Part shown: positions 1-10,468 of the stretch, piece after piece
Numbering within the stretch: position 1 is the stretch's first letter
Layout: every line of letters begins with the position of its first letter
Assembly: GCA_930367205.1 (NCBI GenBank)
Contig: OV884011.1
Location: 40,933,754 to 40,997,753, forward strand
Direction: 5' to 3'
Source of the DNA: Acanthosoma haemorrhoidale
Taxonomy: Eukaryota; Arthropoda; Insecta; Hemiptera; Acanthosomatidae
DNA: 64,000 bases
Translations under genes and position numbers: made by a program
Notes under the pieces: generated by a model
The model's input: the letters and a program-made list of their open reading frames with translations, nothing else
What the model was told of the DNA's origin: nothing
The model's database searches: none

Positions 1-176
1 TTTTTTTTTTTCAATATCAAAAACCAGGAATGCCATGCCTACAAAGCAGTTTTTTTAAAAATAACAAATTGTTATTTAAATAAAATTACAACCTGCCCTA
101 GAAAGGCAATGATAAATGTAATGAAAGATCACATTCATACCATGTTTACAAATAACCTTTCATTCATACAGCATTT
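1..176 (-). mobile_element. 3'-terminal retroposon tail (hairpin-tail family), copy 1
   Basis: On the minus strand this is the end of a non-LTR retroposon: a TTGTAAACATGGTATGAATG-like start, a short hairpin and then an A-rich tail, seen on the plus strand as the opening T-run. The hairpin here is the weakened form gcc...ggc. The same tail recurs at 11748-11908, 20188-20290, 53380-53672 and 54703-54803. The window edge cuts it, so the true end is not visible. It is non-coding. Confidence 0.55.
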
Positions 177-331
177 AGAATATACATTCCTACAATCAAG
201 ACATGAGGAAGAAAACTGATCAGTGCCAGAACTTCCAGTGACTAAATATTTACAAAAGAACCAGTTCAATCTTATCGAGGAGATTATAGAGATAGGTGAT
301 AATTGAAAGTATGGTAATATACAAGAATGTA

Positions 332-1610
332 TATTATGACCAAAGAAAGAAACCACATGAATATTTCCGAAAGAGTAGACCTTCGTTTGTTCCTTACAAA
401 AAATTAGTCAGATATCAAAATTAAATGTAATTTCATCAGACTTCATGTTTCTATGTATGCAAAGTACAAATAAAAAAATAGATTTGACTAAATTAAGTTG
501 TTTTATAAAGATTTATTCTGCCAAACTTAGCGAAAGTCCAACATAAAGTATTTGTTAGGTAATTATTATATGCTTTAGAAATTATAATAATACAGTTATT
601 ATTATGTGAAGTAACTATGCTTTTTAAACTTTATAAAGTGAATTTACTTCCATACTTTATAAATCACCATTATTTGGAACCGGTGGGTGGTTTGAAAATT
701 TTACTACTAACATAGATACAATAATTTCTCTTTTGATCGATTGGTCTCCTCACAACACATACGCGCCAACTCCAGTTCTCACATCTTATACTCCTCCATT
801 TTGTATGTTGGCCTCTCTGTAAACTCGTTTAATGTACCCAATGAATTGTTTTCTAAGATCGTACTCAAAAATCTCAGAGATTACCGCGTACTTCCGAGTT
901 GGAATGGGTACACTCTTCTTTCAATACTTTCTTGGATCCTTCCTCTTCTGTATTATCAAGACTAAAAAGCCCACTGATCATCACAATCTTCTCCAATCCA
1001 ATCAAATGAGCTATAAAATCTCGCAGTTTAAGGAAGTTTTGCCAAATAATCACAACAATAAATGTACTTCCTCAAACCGCAACTTTCTTTTGTTTAATAA
1101 CAGATGACATTTAAGCTCTGGAACCTGTTTAGACGGCAGAGAGTGTTGGTATCGTATAAAAACGTGGTTGTCAACCTTTTTCTACAGAGTTATCAAGCCT
1201 TTTATAATTTTGTATCTGTGTTATTAGTTAAGTTCTAACCCCCCACCGGTCCCACAGTAATGATGATTGATAAAGTAAGGAAGTAAATTTAATTTACAAA
1301 ATTTAAAAACCAGGGTTACATCACATAATAATAATTATATTATTATAATTCATAAAGCATGTAATAATAATTACCTACCAAATACTTTATGTCGGACTTT
1401 CGCTAAGTTTGTCATAATAAATCTTTATAAAGCAACTTACTGTAGTTCAATCAATCTTTTTATTTATACTTTGCATATATTGAAGCATAAAGTCTGATGA
1501 AATCACATCTAATTTGGATATCTGACTCAATTTTTGTAAAGAACAAGCAAAAGTCTTCTGATTGGGAAATATTTAGGAGGTTCGTTTCTTTGGTCATAAT
1601 ATGATTTACA
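332..1610. repeat. Large imperfect inverted repeat (foldback-like), arms about 420 bp
   Basis: The left arm, about 332-750, is the reverse complement of the right arm, about 1180-1610, with roughly 80% identity by eye. The clearest blocks are 520-566 against 1382-1425 and 640-690 against 1235-1300. The roughly 430-bp spacer is not symmetric and has no convincing coding potential. No TSD is seen at the outer edges. It could be a foldback/MITE-type transposon or an inverted duplication of an older repeat. No transposase is present. Confidence 0.7.
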
Positions 1611-1708
1611 GCACTAAAGCCTGTTTCCACAAGATATGAGGTAGGGAAAGGTATCAATAAACTTAATATTATTCCTTAGGTTCTCATATCCACCGCCATT
1701 GAATATAT

Positions 1709-1928
1709 AATTAAATCAAGCCACAAAGAGTAAAGCTTTTTAAAAACACTTTATTGAAGTATAAAACATACGGGTTGAAAACTAGAAAGACTACTATGAA
1801 TGACTTGAGATGTGTCGCGTGACTATCAGAGAATGAATGAGACCGAGAGCCGTAGGCTCAGCCTATTTATAGGGGGAAGTCTCAATATGGATTAGCCAAT
1901 GTTTTGTATTAATTCTCGTCATATAACT
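1709..1928 (-). repeat. 3' LTR of errantivirus 1
   Basis: 220-bp copy that differs from the 5' LTR (7462-7681) at three positions by my count. It is preceded on the element strand by a purine tract. Termini AGTTA/TAATT fit the gypsy-family rule AGTTA...YAAYT. Confidence 0.93.
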
Positions 1929-1938
1929 CCTCCCTCCC
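1929..1938 (-). other. Polypurine tract of errantivirus 1
   Basis: On the element strand GGGAGGGAGG directly abuts the AGTTAT start of the 3' LTR. This is the expected site for plus-strand DNA priming. Confidence 0.85.
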
Positions 1939-3123
1939 GAAGATTAAGAATTACTCCGGAAATGTGCAAAAAAAGAATCTAATCTTACTTACTAAGATAT
2001 TTGGCATACTCAGAGCATTCACAGTTGTTCTTACAGTAAATTTTAAATGGATACCACACTTGAAGTAACATTGCTCTAGCATTATTAATTCTCAATTAAT
2101 AATAATCATTATAGCACGTAAATTCAAGTTTGCAATATGCGTATAGTTCCAGAGGTACAATAATTTTTATAAAAGTGCATAAAGCGAACATAAAATTTCA
2201 TCAGAAATAACTTGAAAATGTAAGAGGAAACTTATACTTAACATAGTATTATTATTATTGGTTCCTCGATTTGATAAAATATTAAAGAAATTATCCTATA
2301 CAAAATGTAGCAAAGATATAGTAAATGGTATAGTACTGTATTTGATATGGCATTATTAAGATATACAGTATGAAATGAAAATCACTATTATCAGTCCGTA
2401 GTCTTAATGAATCAAAATTATAAATACAAAATTAAAATAACATTTTCTTATTAAATCAATATTAGTATGCTTTATTCTTATAACATTGGTAAACGCTTCA
2501 ATACTAGAAAAGAACTTTATTAATCCTTCAATCATTTATACGTGTTTCGTGCAGAAACAATATGTACTCTCTAATCTTGCAAACGAGAATAATTAAAATT
2601 ATTAGTTTCTCAAATTATATCTCGTTAACAGGTCGAAAACTATAGGAGATATTTACAAGTTTTTTTTCTTTCACACATAAGTAAAATATCAATTACAAGT
2701 TAACTTGTTGTTCAGAATATATTCTAGAAATATTTTATGGTTACATTGTAATGGAAAGGTTTTTCAACTTATAATTAATAGTTCTTACCTAATTATACAT
2801 ATGGATAATTATTCTTTTAATATAGTCAGGTTATATGAAGAATAAACAATTAACAATCAGTTCCATGCTTAATAGCTGTTGACTTAGGTAACAATCTTTC
2901 AGTGTAAGTACCTTGCATGTAACTGAAGTTTAAGTAATGGATGGTCAGATACGAAATTTAAACTAAAAGTAACTATTTAACTTCAAAAAGCTGATTAGAC
3001 GTAATCCTTAAGCGGCACCTAGTTTGATTCTCGAAGTGCAATAATTTGACTTTTAATTCTTAAGTGGTAAACAACTTAATCCCAAAAAATAAAAATAGCC
3101 AAATCCTAAATTTGCTATAATCC
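1939..3123 (-). pseudogene. Decayed 3' region of errantivirus 1 (env body not recognisable)
   Basis: About 1.2 kb of AT-rich sequence lies between the env start remnant and the polypurine tract, where the body of env should be. No reading frame of useful length and no transmembrane segment is visible. It is either highly diverged env or replacement sequence. Confidence 0.5.
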
Positions 3124-3357
3124 CTAAATAGCAGATTCTTTGTACTTTAAAGGATCTGTAGACTTTAGAAATGGAATTAAAGTAATTCGCTCTGGTGTAT
3201 ATGTGAGTGAATAGATCTTATACTGAACAGCACATGACGAACTGAAGACATTTAAAGCAATTTCGTCTATATCCATTAAGTCTTGTTTATTAATTACTGC
3301 TGCGGCTACTAGGACCTGGATCACGATGAGTGTCCTCGTCATTGTCACTCTCCGCAA
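3124..3357 (-). pseudogene. env remnant of errantivirus 1 (signal-peptide end only)
   Basis: A 77-codon frame starts just after pol ends, the usual place of errantivirus env. Its start carries a hydrophobic signal segment (MTRTLIVIQVLVAAA) nearly the same as the one at 59830 in provirus 2, and it then diverges and stops. Env in this family is a membrane fusion glycoprotein made from a spliced RNA. Here no furin site or transmembrane anchor remains, so no functional glycoprotein can be made. I infer a truncated remnant. Confidence 0.6.
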
Positions 3358-3377
3358 TGAAATATTTTTTTCTCTGT

Positions 3378-5886
3378 TTATTGGGTCTCTTGATATTGTT
3401 GATGTGGGGTGTTGCCTATTTTTATTCTATTATATAACGAATTCTTTTTTGGTTTTATTCTGGGTGTCTTAACGAATTCTTCTGAGTTAAGCTCAGGAGG
3501 TTCCTCACGATTTTGATTCAATTTTTCGTTTCGTGTTCCTTTTATGTATTCTATTTTTTCTTTAACCGTGTTGTGCAAGTTTTTTAATCGTTGAAAATAA
3601 TCATTGACATATGTTTCCAGTATGTCGTCAGTTTCATAGGTATCTCTCATTTTTCCGAACGTAATTTCATTTGGAGTCAGTTTTAAATTTTGGTTTAGGG
3701 TGTAGTTATAAGCTATCGTACTTGTTTGCACAATCCTTTCAAATTTGATGTTTTTATTTTGGTTGTTATTTATTCGCATAATTTCATTTAGCGTTGCATG
3801 ACATTTATTCAGGATTCCTAGAGAATTAGAATGATTTGTACTGGTATAATGAATTGTTATGCCAGTGGCTTTGCAAAATTGCTGAACCAAGATATTATTG
3901 AACACCTTACCATGGTCTGCGCAAATACGCTCTGGTATAGGGTATAGACTAATGTATTGCTCTAGACTTTGGCAAATGGTTAAGGCATTTTTGTTATTAA
4001 TCACCTGTGTATATAGACGTTTTGAAAACGTGTCGATGGTTGTAAAGATTATCTTTTTGTCGAGCTGTAACAAATCCATCATGATTTCCTGGAATGGTCT
4101 ATTAGGAGTTGGTGTTAACATAAATTTGCATTTTATCGGTTTCCTGTCGTATTTATTTGTTTTGCAGATATTGCATTGGTTTATTATTTCTGTGATCTTA
4201 TCTTTCATATTTGGAAAGTAAATCTTTCTCTTTAATTTGTTGTAGGTCTCCAAAATCCCACGATGGCAGGTCTTACCGTAATGATAATCCAAGATCGCCT
4301 GTTGTTGATCACTCAAATCAGCGATATCTTCACATAGCAGACAATATCTCTTAAGTTTTACTGTTTTGTATTCTTTCTCGATTAATCCTTGTATCTGTTT
4401 AAAATAATCTTCGTAAATCTCGTTTAAAGTTTAGAAATTTGTTTGACAGTATATACCGTAGACTTTGTTTGGTCGTAATACTTCCAACAGTAATTCGTTT
4501 ATTTTTTCGGAATTATTAATGTGTAAGGTGTAGCGATTCTTTTCAAATATTTTTTCATAGGTAATCTTATTAGTCCCTCTTTTTATTATTATCTGCTTTT
4601 TCTCAACGTTTAAACACTTGTCGTTATCCACCAGCCATACCTGTTCATTATTACTGGTCTGTGAATGCTGTGTTATTAGACTCTCTAAGTCTTCGTTACT
4701 TAATATCGGTAATCCTTCTATTGGTTCTAAGGTAGTTTGATTGTTCATTTCCTCAAGTTCCAAGAGTTGGTCTAAAAAATCATCGTATTCTTGAGTTCCT
4801 TCCTCTGGAATGTTAATATTAATTTCCACATCACCTTCTAAAGCGTTGATTTCGTTTCTTCTTGAGAGACAGTCAGTGACGTAGTTTGTTTTTCCATTTA
4901 TGTGCTTAATTTCAAATTCAAATTCTTGAAGCTTCCAGATCCATTTCATTATCCTACTGTTTTCATTTTTCATAGTAAATACCCACGTTAGCGGTTTATG
5001 GTCCGTAAGTAATAAAAATTTTGTTCCGTATAGGTAGGGTTTAAAATGTTGGGTGAAGTATACTATAGATAATAGTTCCTTTTCTATTGTACTATAGTTT
5101 TCTTCCGTTTTTGATAATACTCTCGAAGAAAATGCTATCGGATGTTCTCTGTTATCAATTATTTGACTGAGTACTGCGCATATAGCTTGGTTACTTGCGT
5201 CTGTGGTTAAAATAAATTGTTTGTTCCAGTCAGGGTCAGCTAGAATTGGTGTGTTAGTCATTTGTTTTATTAAGTAATGGAAACTATTTTCAAATTCTTT
5301 TGATTTGTAATTTTTTGAATTGATGGCTGCGCTAAGAGGTATTTTCGCGTAGTTCTTTATAAATTTTCTGTAATATCCCGTCATTCCTAAAAATCGTCTA
5401 AGGGATTTTTCGTCATTAGGTTGTTTGAATTCTGTAATAGTTTTTATTTTATTTGGGTCCGTTTTTAACCCGTTTTGTGTCACTATGTAACCTAAAAATC
5501 TTAGTTTTGTTTTGAAAAATTCCGTTTTGTCTAATTGGATACTTAAGTTATTTTTCTTTAATGTCTCTAATACTTTTTCAATGTCTTTCAAATGTTCGTC
5601 CTCGTTTTTCGAATAAATTATTATACCGTCGAAATAAGCCATAGTTCTCGGTAAGTTCTCTATAGCCATGTTAATCATGCGTTGGAAAGTTGGTGGTGCA
5701 TTGCACAAACCGAACGGCATTCTCAGGAACTCGAAATGTCCGTCGTCTGTGCTGAAGGCTGTTTTTGAAATTGATTCTTCATCCATTGGTATTTGATGAA
5801 ACCCTGATGTTAGATCGATGGTTGTGAAATATCTGGCTCCTTTTAATTTATTGAGTACATCTTCTATGTTTGGTAAGGGGAATTTA
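3378..5886 (-). pseudogene. pol: pol of errantivirus 1: RT, RNase H and integrase, protease deleted
   Basis: In order on the minus strand: the RT palm from NDKFPLPNIEDVL (5886) onward, RNase H (TTDASNQAICAVL, about 5210), the integrase zinc region (about 4290-4180) and the integrase core (about 4080-3790). The frame is open except for one TAA at 4431-4433. The RT catalytic box reads YFDG (about 5628) where YxDD is required, so polymerase activity should be lost. In integrase the block that is normally GIxERxHxTL reads GILNKCHATL, with Asn at the catalytic Glu position. There is no protease: the sequence jumps from the gag C-terminus into the middle of RT, whereas provirus 2 keeps that segment (62550-63180). 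Confidence 0.9.
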
Positions 5887-7197
5887 TCATTCGTTTTGGT
5901 CTCTATTTTCCGAGTATGTTTGGTCTCTATTATCCGAGTATGTTTGGTCTCTATTTTCTGAGTATGTTTGGTCTCTATTTTTATTACTAACTAAGGTTGG
6001 TCCTGCTCCTCTAAGGGAGGTGGATTGTTTTGTTATCTTATTATTTAAATTATTATTATTGACTAAGATTTTATTATTTAAAATATTGTCATCTAAAATT
6101 GTTCCTTTTCCTCTAAGGGAGGTGGATCGGTTTGTATTTGTCCCGAGTCTAAAAAAACGGTTTTCCGCGCGGTATAGTCTCTCTTGTAAGTCTTGGATTA
6201 TTTTGCCCTTGTCATTTTCAATATAACGTGCTCTGTCACTCACTGTACGCATTGAAACGGTCTTTTTTTCTCTTTGTTCTGGTCTGGGGTTTGGTCTGTT
6301 AAAGTATCGTCTTTGTTCATGGGGTTTCCATGATCGATTATGTCTTTCGTTTTCGTCTCGAGGGTAGTTATTGTTAAAACGCGGTTGTTCTTGGTTGTAC
6401 TGTCTTGGTTGTTGGGATTGTTGTCTATAATTGTTATAAAATTCACGTTTTTTCTCGTGGTAATGTGGGTCGTAATTCCTTCCTTTATTGCTAGTGGGGA
6501 GCGGTTGGTTTTGACTGCGTCTTTGTGTGGGTTCGTTGTGTGTTAGTTTGTTACCGTATGCTCTTTCGACTACTCGTACTGCTGTGGTTTTTAATGCCTT
6601 TTTCAAATCTCTCAAATTTTTTATTATTATGTGTTGGAGGAAATTGTCAACGGAAGTTTCAAGTTGTCTTTGGCAATGGTAAACTATTTGTTCGTCAAAT
6701 ATGTTCATTTCTGTGTGTTTTTGTAAGTCTGTTTTTGTGTCGTCCGTATATATTCTACCTTCAAGGTCGTCTCGTAATAATATCAGTCTTTCTACATAGC
6801 TTATGGGATGTTCGTTTCTTACGGGTTTGACTTGATATATTTCTGCTATGGATTGGGGTATTGTTTTGTCGTCACGAAAGTTAAGTCTGAGTTCCTGGAT
6901 CAGTTCTAGTAAAAAGTTATAGTTACGTTTTCCGCAATATTCGGCATGTCCTACTAGTTTGTTTGTTGCATGTCCTATCAATTGTTTTGCGTTATATTCG
7001 TGATGTGGATTGTCGGTTGTGGAGACGTTATTAGCTACAAAATTTATTTTATTAATAAATCGCACTAGATGGCTGGGATTCCCGTCAAATTCTGGGATTA
7101 GTTTAAGGTCTGTAGTGGAAATTTTGTAATCGTTAGAAGTCATGTTTACGTTTTCTTCTAAGTTACGATTTATATTAAGTCTGTCAGTAATGGGCAT
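5887..7197 (-). CDS. gag: Gag of errantivirus 1 (436 aa)
   Basis: An open 436-codon frame runs from ATG at 7197. The N-terminal two thirds has the gypsy Gag look (LKLIPEFDGNPSHLVRFINK near residue 30). Residues about 220-310 are very rich in Asn, Gln and Arg (NNYRQQSQQPRQYNQ) and would bind RNA in place of a zinc knuckle, which is absent as usual for errantiviruses. The C-terminus holds four copies of an eight-residue repeat (NRDQTYSE type). The end is abnormal: the internal deletion joins it to RT sequence and it stops at once. Gag would form the capsid. The frame is intact, so particles could still be made. Confidence 0.85.
   Translation of the reverse strand: MPITDRLNINRNLEENVNMTSNDYKISTTDLKLIPEFDGNPSHLVRFINKINFVANNVSTTDNPHHEYNAKQLIGHATNKLVGHAEYCGKRNYNFLLELIQELRLNFRDDKTIPQSIAEIYQVKPVRNEHPISYVERLILLRDDLEGRIYTDDTKTDLQKHTEMNIFDEQIVYHCQRQLETSVDNFLQHIIIKNLRDLKKALKTTAVRVVERAYGNKLTHNEPTQRRSQNQPLPTSNKGRNYDPHYHEKKREFYNNYRQQSQQPRQYNQEQPRFNNNYPRDENERHNRSWKPHEQRRYFNRPNPRPEQREKKTVSMRTVSDRARYIENDKGKIIQDLQERLYRAENRFFRLGTNTNRSTSLRGKGTILDDNILNNKILVNNNNLNNKITKQSTSLRGAGPTLVSNKNRDQTYSENRDQTYSDNRDQTYSENRDQNE
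5893..5990 (-). repeat. 24-bp tandem repeat in gag C-terminus
   Basis: About four units of a 24-bp sequence (plus strand core gagtatgtttggtctctatt) encode the octapeptide NRDQTYSE/D. Three to four units of the same repeat occur at 63188-63268 in provirus 2, so it is a family trait that changes copy number. Confidence 0.85.
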
Positions 7198-7444
7198 GTA
7201 AATGTGTTCAATAAAGTATATTTACCAGTACAAAGTGATGTCTTCAGTGATGTCTTCTTAAGGCTTCTATGACTCTGGTGGTTGACCATTTTCGTTGACC
7301 TGATTGTCGGATGTTTGATAACATTGGCAGTTCCTCCTTGAAGTTGATTTGTTGAGTCTTGCTCCACAGTGACTTCCTTCTCGTAGAGAGTTCTATGGAT
7401 TGTCTATAATCGAATAAAATCTCGGTTGTCTGAACAGTCCTCAG

Positions 7445-7462
7445 GTCCCTGTTCGGGCGCCA
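7445..7462 (-). other. Primer-binding site of errantivirus 1 (tRNA-Lys type)
   Basis: On the element strand TGGCGCCCGAACAGGGAC directly follows the 5' LTR and shares one base with its end. This is the exact 18-mer known as the complement of tRNA-Lys3, the primer of several retroviruses. Gypsy elements generally use lysine tRNAs. Confidence 0.9.
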
Positions 7463-7681
7463 ATTAAATCAAGCCACGAAGAGTAAAGCTTTTTAAAAAC
7501 ACTTTATTGAAGTATAAAACATACGGGTTGAAAACTAGAAAGACTACTATGAATGACTTGTGATGTGTCGCGTGACTATCAGAGAATGAATGAGACCGAG
7601 AGCCGTAGGCTCAGCCTATTTATAGGGGGAAGTCTCAACATGGATTAGCCAATGTTTTGTATTAATTCTCGTCATATAACT
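7462..7681 (-). repeat. 5' LTR of errantivirus 1
   Basis: 220 bp, with three differences from the 3' LTR. The promoter and start site should lie inside it; no obvious TATA box is seen near the plus-strand tattta at 7617. The flanking host bases are ATAT. Confidence 0.92.
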
Positions 7682-7904
7682 ATATGTTTACTTTTTTCAT
7701 TATATCTAATTCTAACAATTCTTCATGGATAATATCAACTGTATGAACAACTGAATACAATTTACACACACATTATCAGTATTTGAAATGAGCTGAAAAC
7801 GAATAAGGCATGGATTTGTACAATAATTAGGGCACATAAGTAAGTAAGAAGAGTCTAAACTTTTGATGCATTAAAAAATAGTAAATTTGCAAACTAAACA
7901 CAGA

Positions 7905-8936
7905 GGGGTCCAAAAAAATGTATCCACCGGTTAACAGTCCATAACTTGCAAACTAATTGATGGAGTTGTCTCATTTTTGGTGAAAGTGTAGCTTAAAGTC
8001 CTACTTAAAGATATCACTGTAGGTGTTCGAAATGGTCACCATTAACATCCACACACAAACGATGCCGCCGAACTGCAGCACGAACTACTGACTGCAACGT
8101 GCAACGTGTTCAGTTGGATATTTGCACATGAATGTACGATGGATTCTCGAAGTTCATCCAATGTGCGTGGCTTTTGTCGATAAACGACGTCCTTCAGTGT
8201 TCCCTACAGGTAAAAGCCTAGAGGAGATAAGTCTGGGGAACGTGGTGGATACTCTACAGCACCTCTACGGCCTATCCATCTTCCTGGTAGATTTTCGTCG
8301 AGATAAGCCCTAACACAGTTGTGGTAGTGGGTTGGGGCACCATCTTGTTGAAAGTAAAATTTTGCGGTCTCCATACAAGTTTTGGATGGCAGGTAAAATG
8401 GATGTTTGAAGCTTCTGAAGGTACATATCACCGGTAACTGTGCCGTCAAAGAAGAATGGCCCAATCAAGCCCCGGTAAGACAACCCACACCACACATTTA
8501 CTCCTGACAAATTCACAGCTTTGTCTACATGGAGGTTTGTATTTTTGGCGGCCCAGTAGATGCAATTGTGGCGATTTACTGTACCATTGAGTTTGAACTG
8601 TGCCTCATCAGACCAAACAATTATCTCTGCCAACTCTTCATCGTTGCGCACCATGTTATTAAACCACTCGCTGTACTCCATTCTACGATCTGAGTCGTCC
8701 TCGTTCATTGCGTGTAGCAATCTTGGGATGTAGCACTTCCACTTTGCTGTCTTAAAAATTCGCCGAACACTTGAGCGAATCACTCCAGTTTCACGGGCAC
8801 ACTGTCTCACAGACTTCTGTGGTGAGCGAGTGAATTGTTGTAACACAAGATGGCAGTTAAATGGACTTGTTACTTTTACAGGTCGTCCAGATCGTTGTTT
8901 GTGTACATCTTTAACACAGCCTTGGCAGCCAACAGC
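7905..8936 (-). mobile_element. Tc1/mariner-superfamily transposon, truncated at its 5' side
   Basis: The left end shows a terminal-repeat-like start (gaggggtccaaaaaaatg, about 7906). The matching inverted end is absent on the right, where sequence changes to gypsy RT at about 8936. It encodes the relic transposase described separately. The missing end means it can no longer transpose. Confidence 0.75.
8020..8936 (-). pseudogene. Tc1/mariner-like (Tc3-type) transposase relic
   Basis: The N-terminal helix-turn-helix part (SGRPVKVTSPFN, QQFTRSPQKSVRQCARETG) lies at 8900-8770. The DDE-type core has IVWSDEAQFKLNG (about 8610) and NVWCGLSYRGLIGPFFFDG (about 8480). A frameshift near 8340 precedes QQDGAPTHYHNCVRAYL (about 8340) and the block PPRSPDLSPL (about 8240). 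C-terminal pieces continue to about 8020 with further breaks. The first two acidic residues are visible, the third lies in the SPDLSPLxFYLWG block. The product would cut and paste DNA at TA sites. It is inactive because of frameshifts and truncation. Confidence 0.82.
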
Positions 8937-9565
8937 CCGCCACTGTTTTGTGTTGATCGGTAGCGCTCATTTTGATTTGATGGTACCCTGCTTTCAAATC
9001 CAAGGTGCTAAAGATTGTGGCTCCATTCAGTCTGTCGAGAATGTCCTCAAAACGGGGAATCGGATACCTAGTTGTGTTCTCATTTAATTTTTTAAAATCG
9101 ACGACGATTCTATATCTCTTCTCCTCCTCTCCCAGTCCACTCTTCTTTCGTACTGCCCACAGAGGACTATTATAAGTTGATGTGCTATCCACGATTATAC
9201 TATGTCGTCTTAAGCTGTCGATTTCTGTCCGGATATGTTAGCGGAGTCCCTGCGGATATCGTCTCTCCTTTACGTACGTTATTTGGTCAGATTTTAATGG
9301 GATTTCATGTACTGTCTTCCCCGTTGCCCCAAGCATATCACCCTCCACGTAAAAAATATCTCCGAACTCCCTCCGTAAGCTTTCCCTCCAGTCCACAACT
9401 TTCTTGACTGCCTCTATCCACGCACTCCCACATCTTACAGTACCCTGACAGTGATAAGTTACCCACCCCCCAACTTGATCCGCCACTCCTTTTTCTTGTT
9501 CTCTACAAGTGTGCCTACGCGTCCCAATAAGTCACACCCCACTATTATTTCATACTCGCGCGGCA
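8937..9565 (-). pseudogene. Gypsy pol fragment: protease end and RT fingers/palm start
   Basis: The RT piece at 9192-8937 reads TYNSPLWAVRKKSG, YRIVVDFKKLNENT, and STLDLKAGYHQIKM. The last carries the first catalytic Asp. Upstream are a P-rich linker and a protease-like flap end (REYEIIVGCDLLGR, about 9560-9520). Several frameshifts separate these pieces and the rest of RT, RNase H and integrase are missing. Confidence 0.75.
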
Positions 9566-9569
9566 TGTA

Positions 9570-9990
9570 CTTCACAATATGTACGTTAATATCGGATTTA
9601 TTATAATATTTTTTTCGCTCATTTCACTAAATTCACGATCGCCTCTCCCACCACTTTACAGGGCCCGCCCAGGGTAATTAACTAGCACTTACATACCTTG
9701 ACCTAGAGTGCCCTCTCTCTGCCATACAGCCGCTCCAACGCACCGCGTGACATTATGGTATTGGTGCTATACCAAGCACCTCTCCCCCCCTTCAACTCTG
9801 ATTATTGGCAACTCGCACAGTATCCTTCTCACTGTATTACACTTTAGGGTGCGGTCGCCACTCTGCTGCCACCCTCCTCAGGCTGCCACACGCCGCTCCC
9901 ACCTTCTCGAAGTAGTCTTCTTTCGCTCATGCTCTTGGGTCCTGTCGCAGGCCGGCTCTTCTCCTTCGTTTCCGACGTTCCTGACGCCCC
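9570..9990. other. GC-richer stretch between gypsy protease and knuckles
   Basis: Expected to hold the rest of the gypsy protease on the minus strand, but frameshifts prevent a clear reading. The long plus-strand frame here (9708-10124) is judged a shadow. Confidence 0.4.
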
Positions 9991-10454
9991 TTAAGATTCC
10001 TCAGCTGAAGATCCACTACCCCTGGGTGATATCTTCCTTCTTTCCCGCATGGTTTGCGTATTCACTTCCATGGGTTCTGCCCTATGAACATCTCTCCTCC
10101 AATACACGTAAGGGCAATGCTTAGCGATATGCCCCTCCTCACTGCACTCAAAACATTTTGTGCGGGGGCACTGTGCCACTAAATGACTAGTCTTCCCGCA
10201 ACCATGGCATTTTTTCTCTTCTCTGCTAGATCCGTACCTGGGTCTCGCCACCCTGAACCTCCTTTCGCCTGCCGCTCCCCTGTCCCTACCAGTCGTTGGT
10301 GTTTCGATTTTTTCCCAATTTGATTTAGGGACCCTCATCCTCTTGTATCCTCGGTTCCTCCTCCCTGGTGCTGGTGTCAATCATGACTTGGGCACATTTG
10401 AGGAATGAGCGCTCATTAGGGAATACCTCTTTTCTCCCTGTTTCCTTCGCCAAC
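9991..10454 (-). pseudogene. Gypsy gag C-terminal part with two CCHC zinc knuckles
   Basis: The knuckles are CHGCGKTSHLVAQC (about 10205-10164) and CFECSEEGHIAKHC (about 10148-10107), followed by an Arg/Glu-rich tail. Upstream the frame continues through LAKETGRKEVFPNERSFLKC to the direct repeat at 10455, where a GC-rich insertion interrupts it. The segment would bind RNA in the nucleocapsid. It is a relic because its N-terminal half is displaced to 11602-12174. Confidence 0.78.
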
Positions 10455-10468
10455 TGTACCTTCAGTAT

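Larger units (their letters stand above)
1705..7685 (-). mobile_element. Errantivirus (gypsy-type endogenous retrovirus) provirus 1, complete ends, defective
   Basis: Minus-strand Ty3/gypsy provirus with two 220-bp LTRs (5'-AGTTA...TAATT-3'), a 4-bp TSD ATAT (1705-1708 and 7682-7685), a primer-binding site, gag, pol, a remnant of env and a polypurine tract. Errantiviruses are insect retroviruses now resident in the germline. This copy lacks the protease and the N-terminal part of reverse transcriptase, has a premature stop in pol, has lost an RT catalytic Asp and has no usable env. The LTRs differ at three of 220 positions, so integration is fairly recent despite the defects. A related, more damaged copy lies at 58118-64000. 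Confidence 0.93.

Noticed and set aside
5870..6226. Repetitive plus-strand frame with a periodic FSEYVWSL-type motif
   Set aside because: It is the antisense of the Gag octapeptide repeat, not a gene; the same applies at 63178-63390.
9708..10124. 138-codon plus-strand frame
   Set aside because: Antisense shadow of the gypsy gag/protease region on the minus strand.
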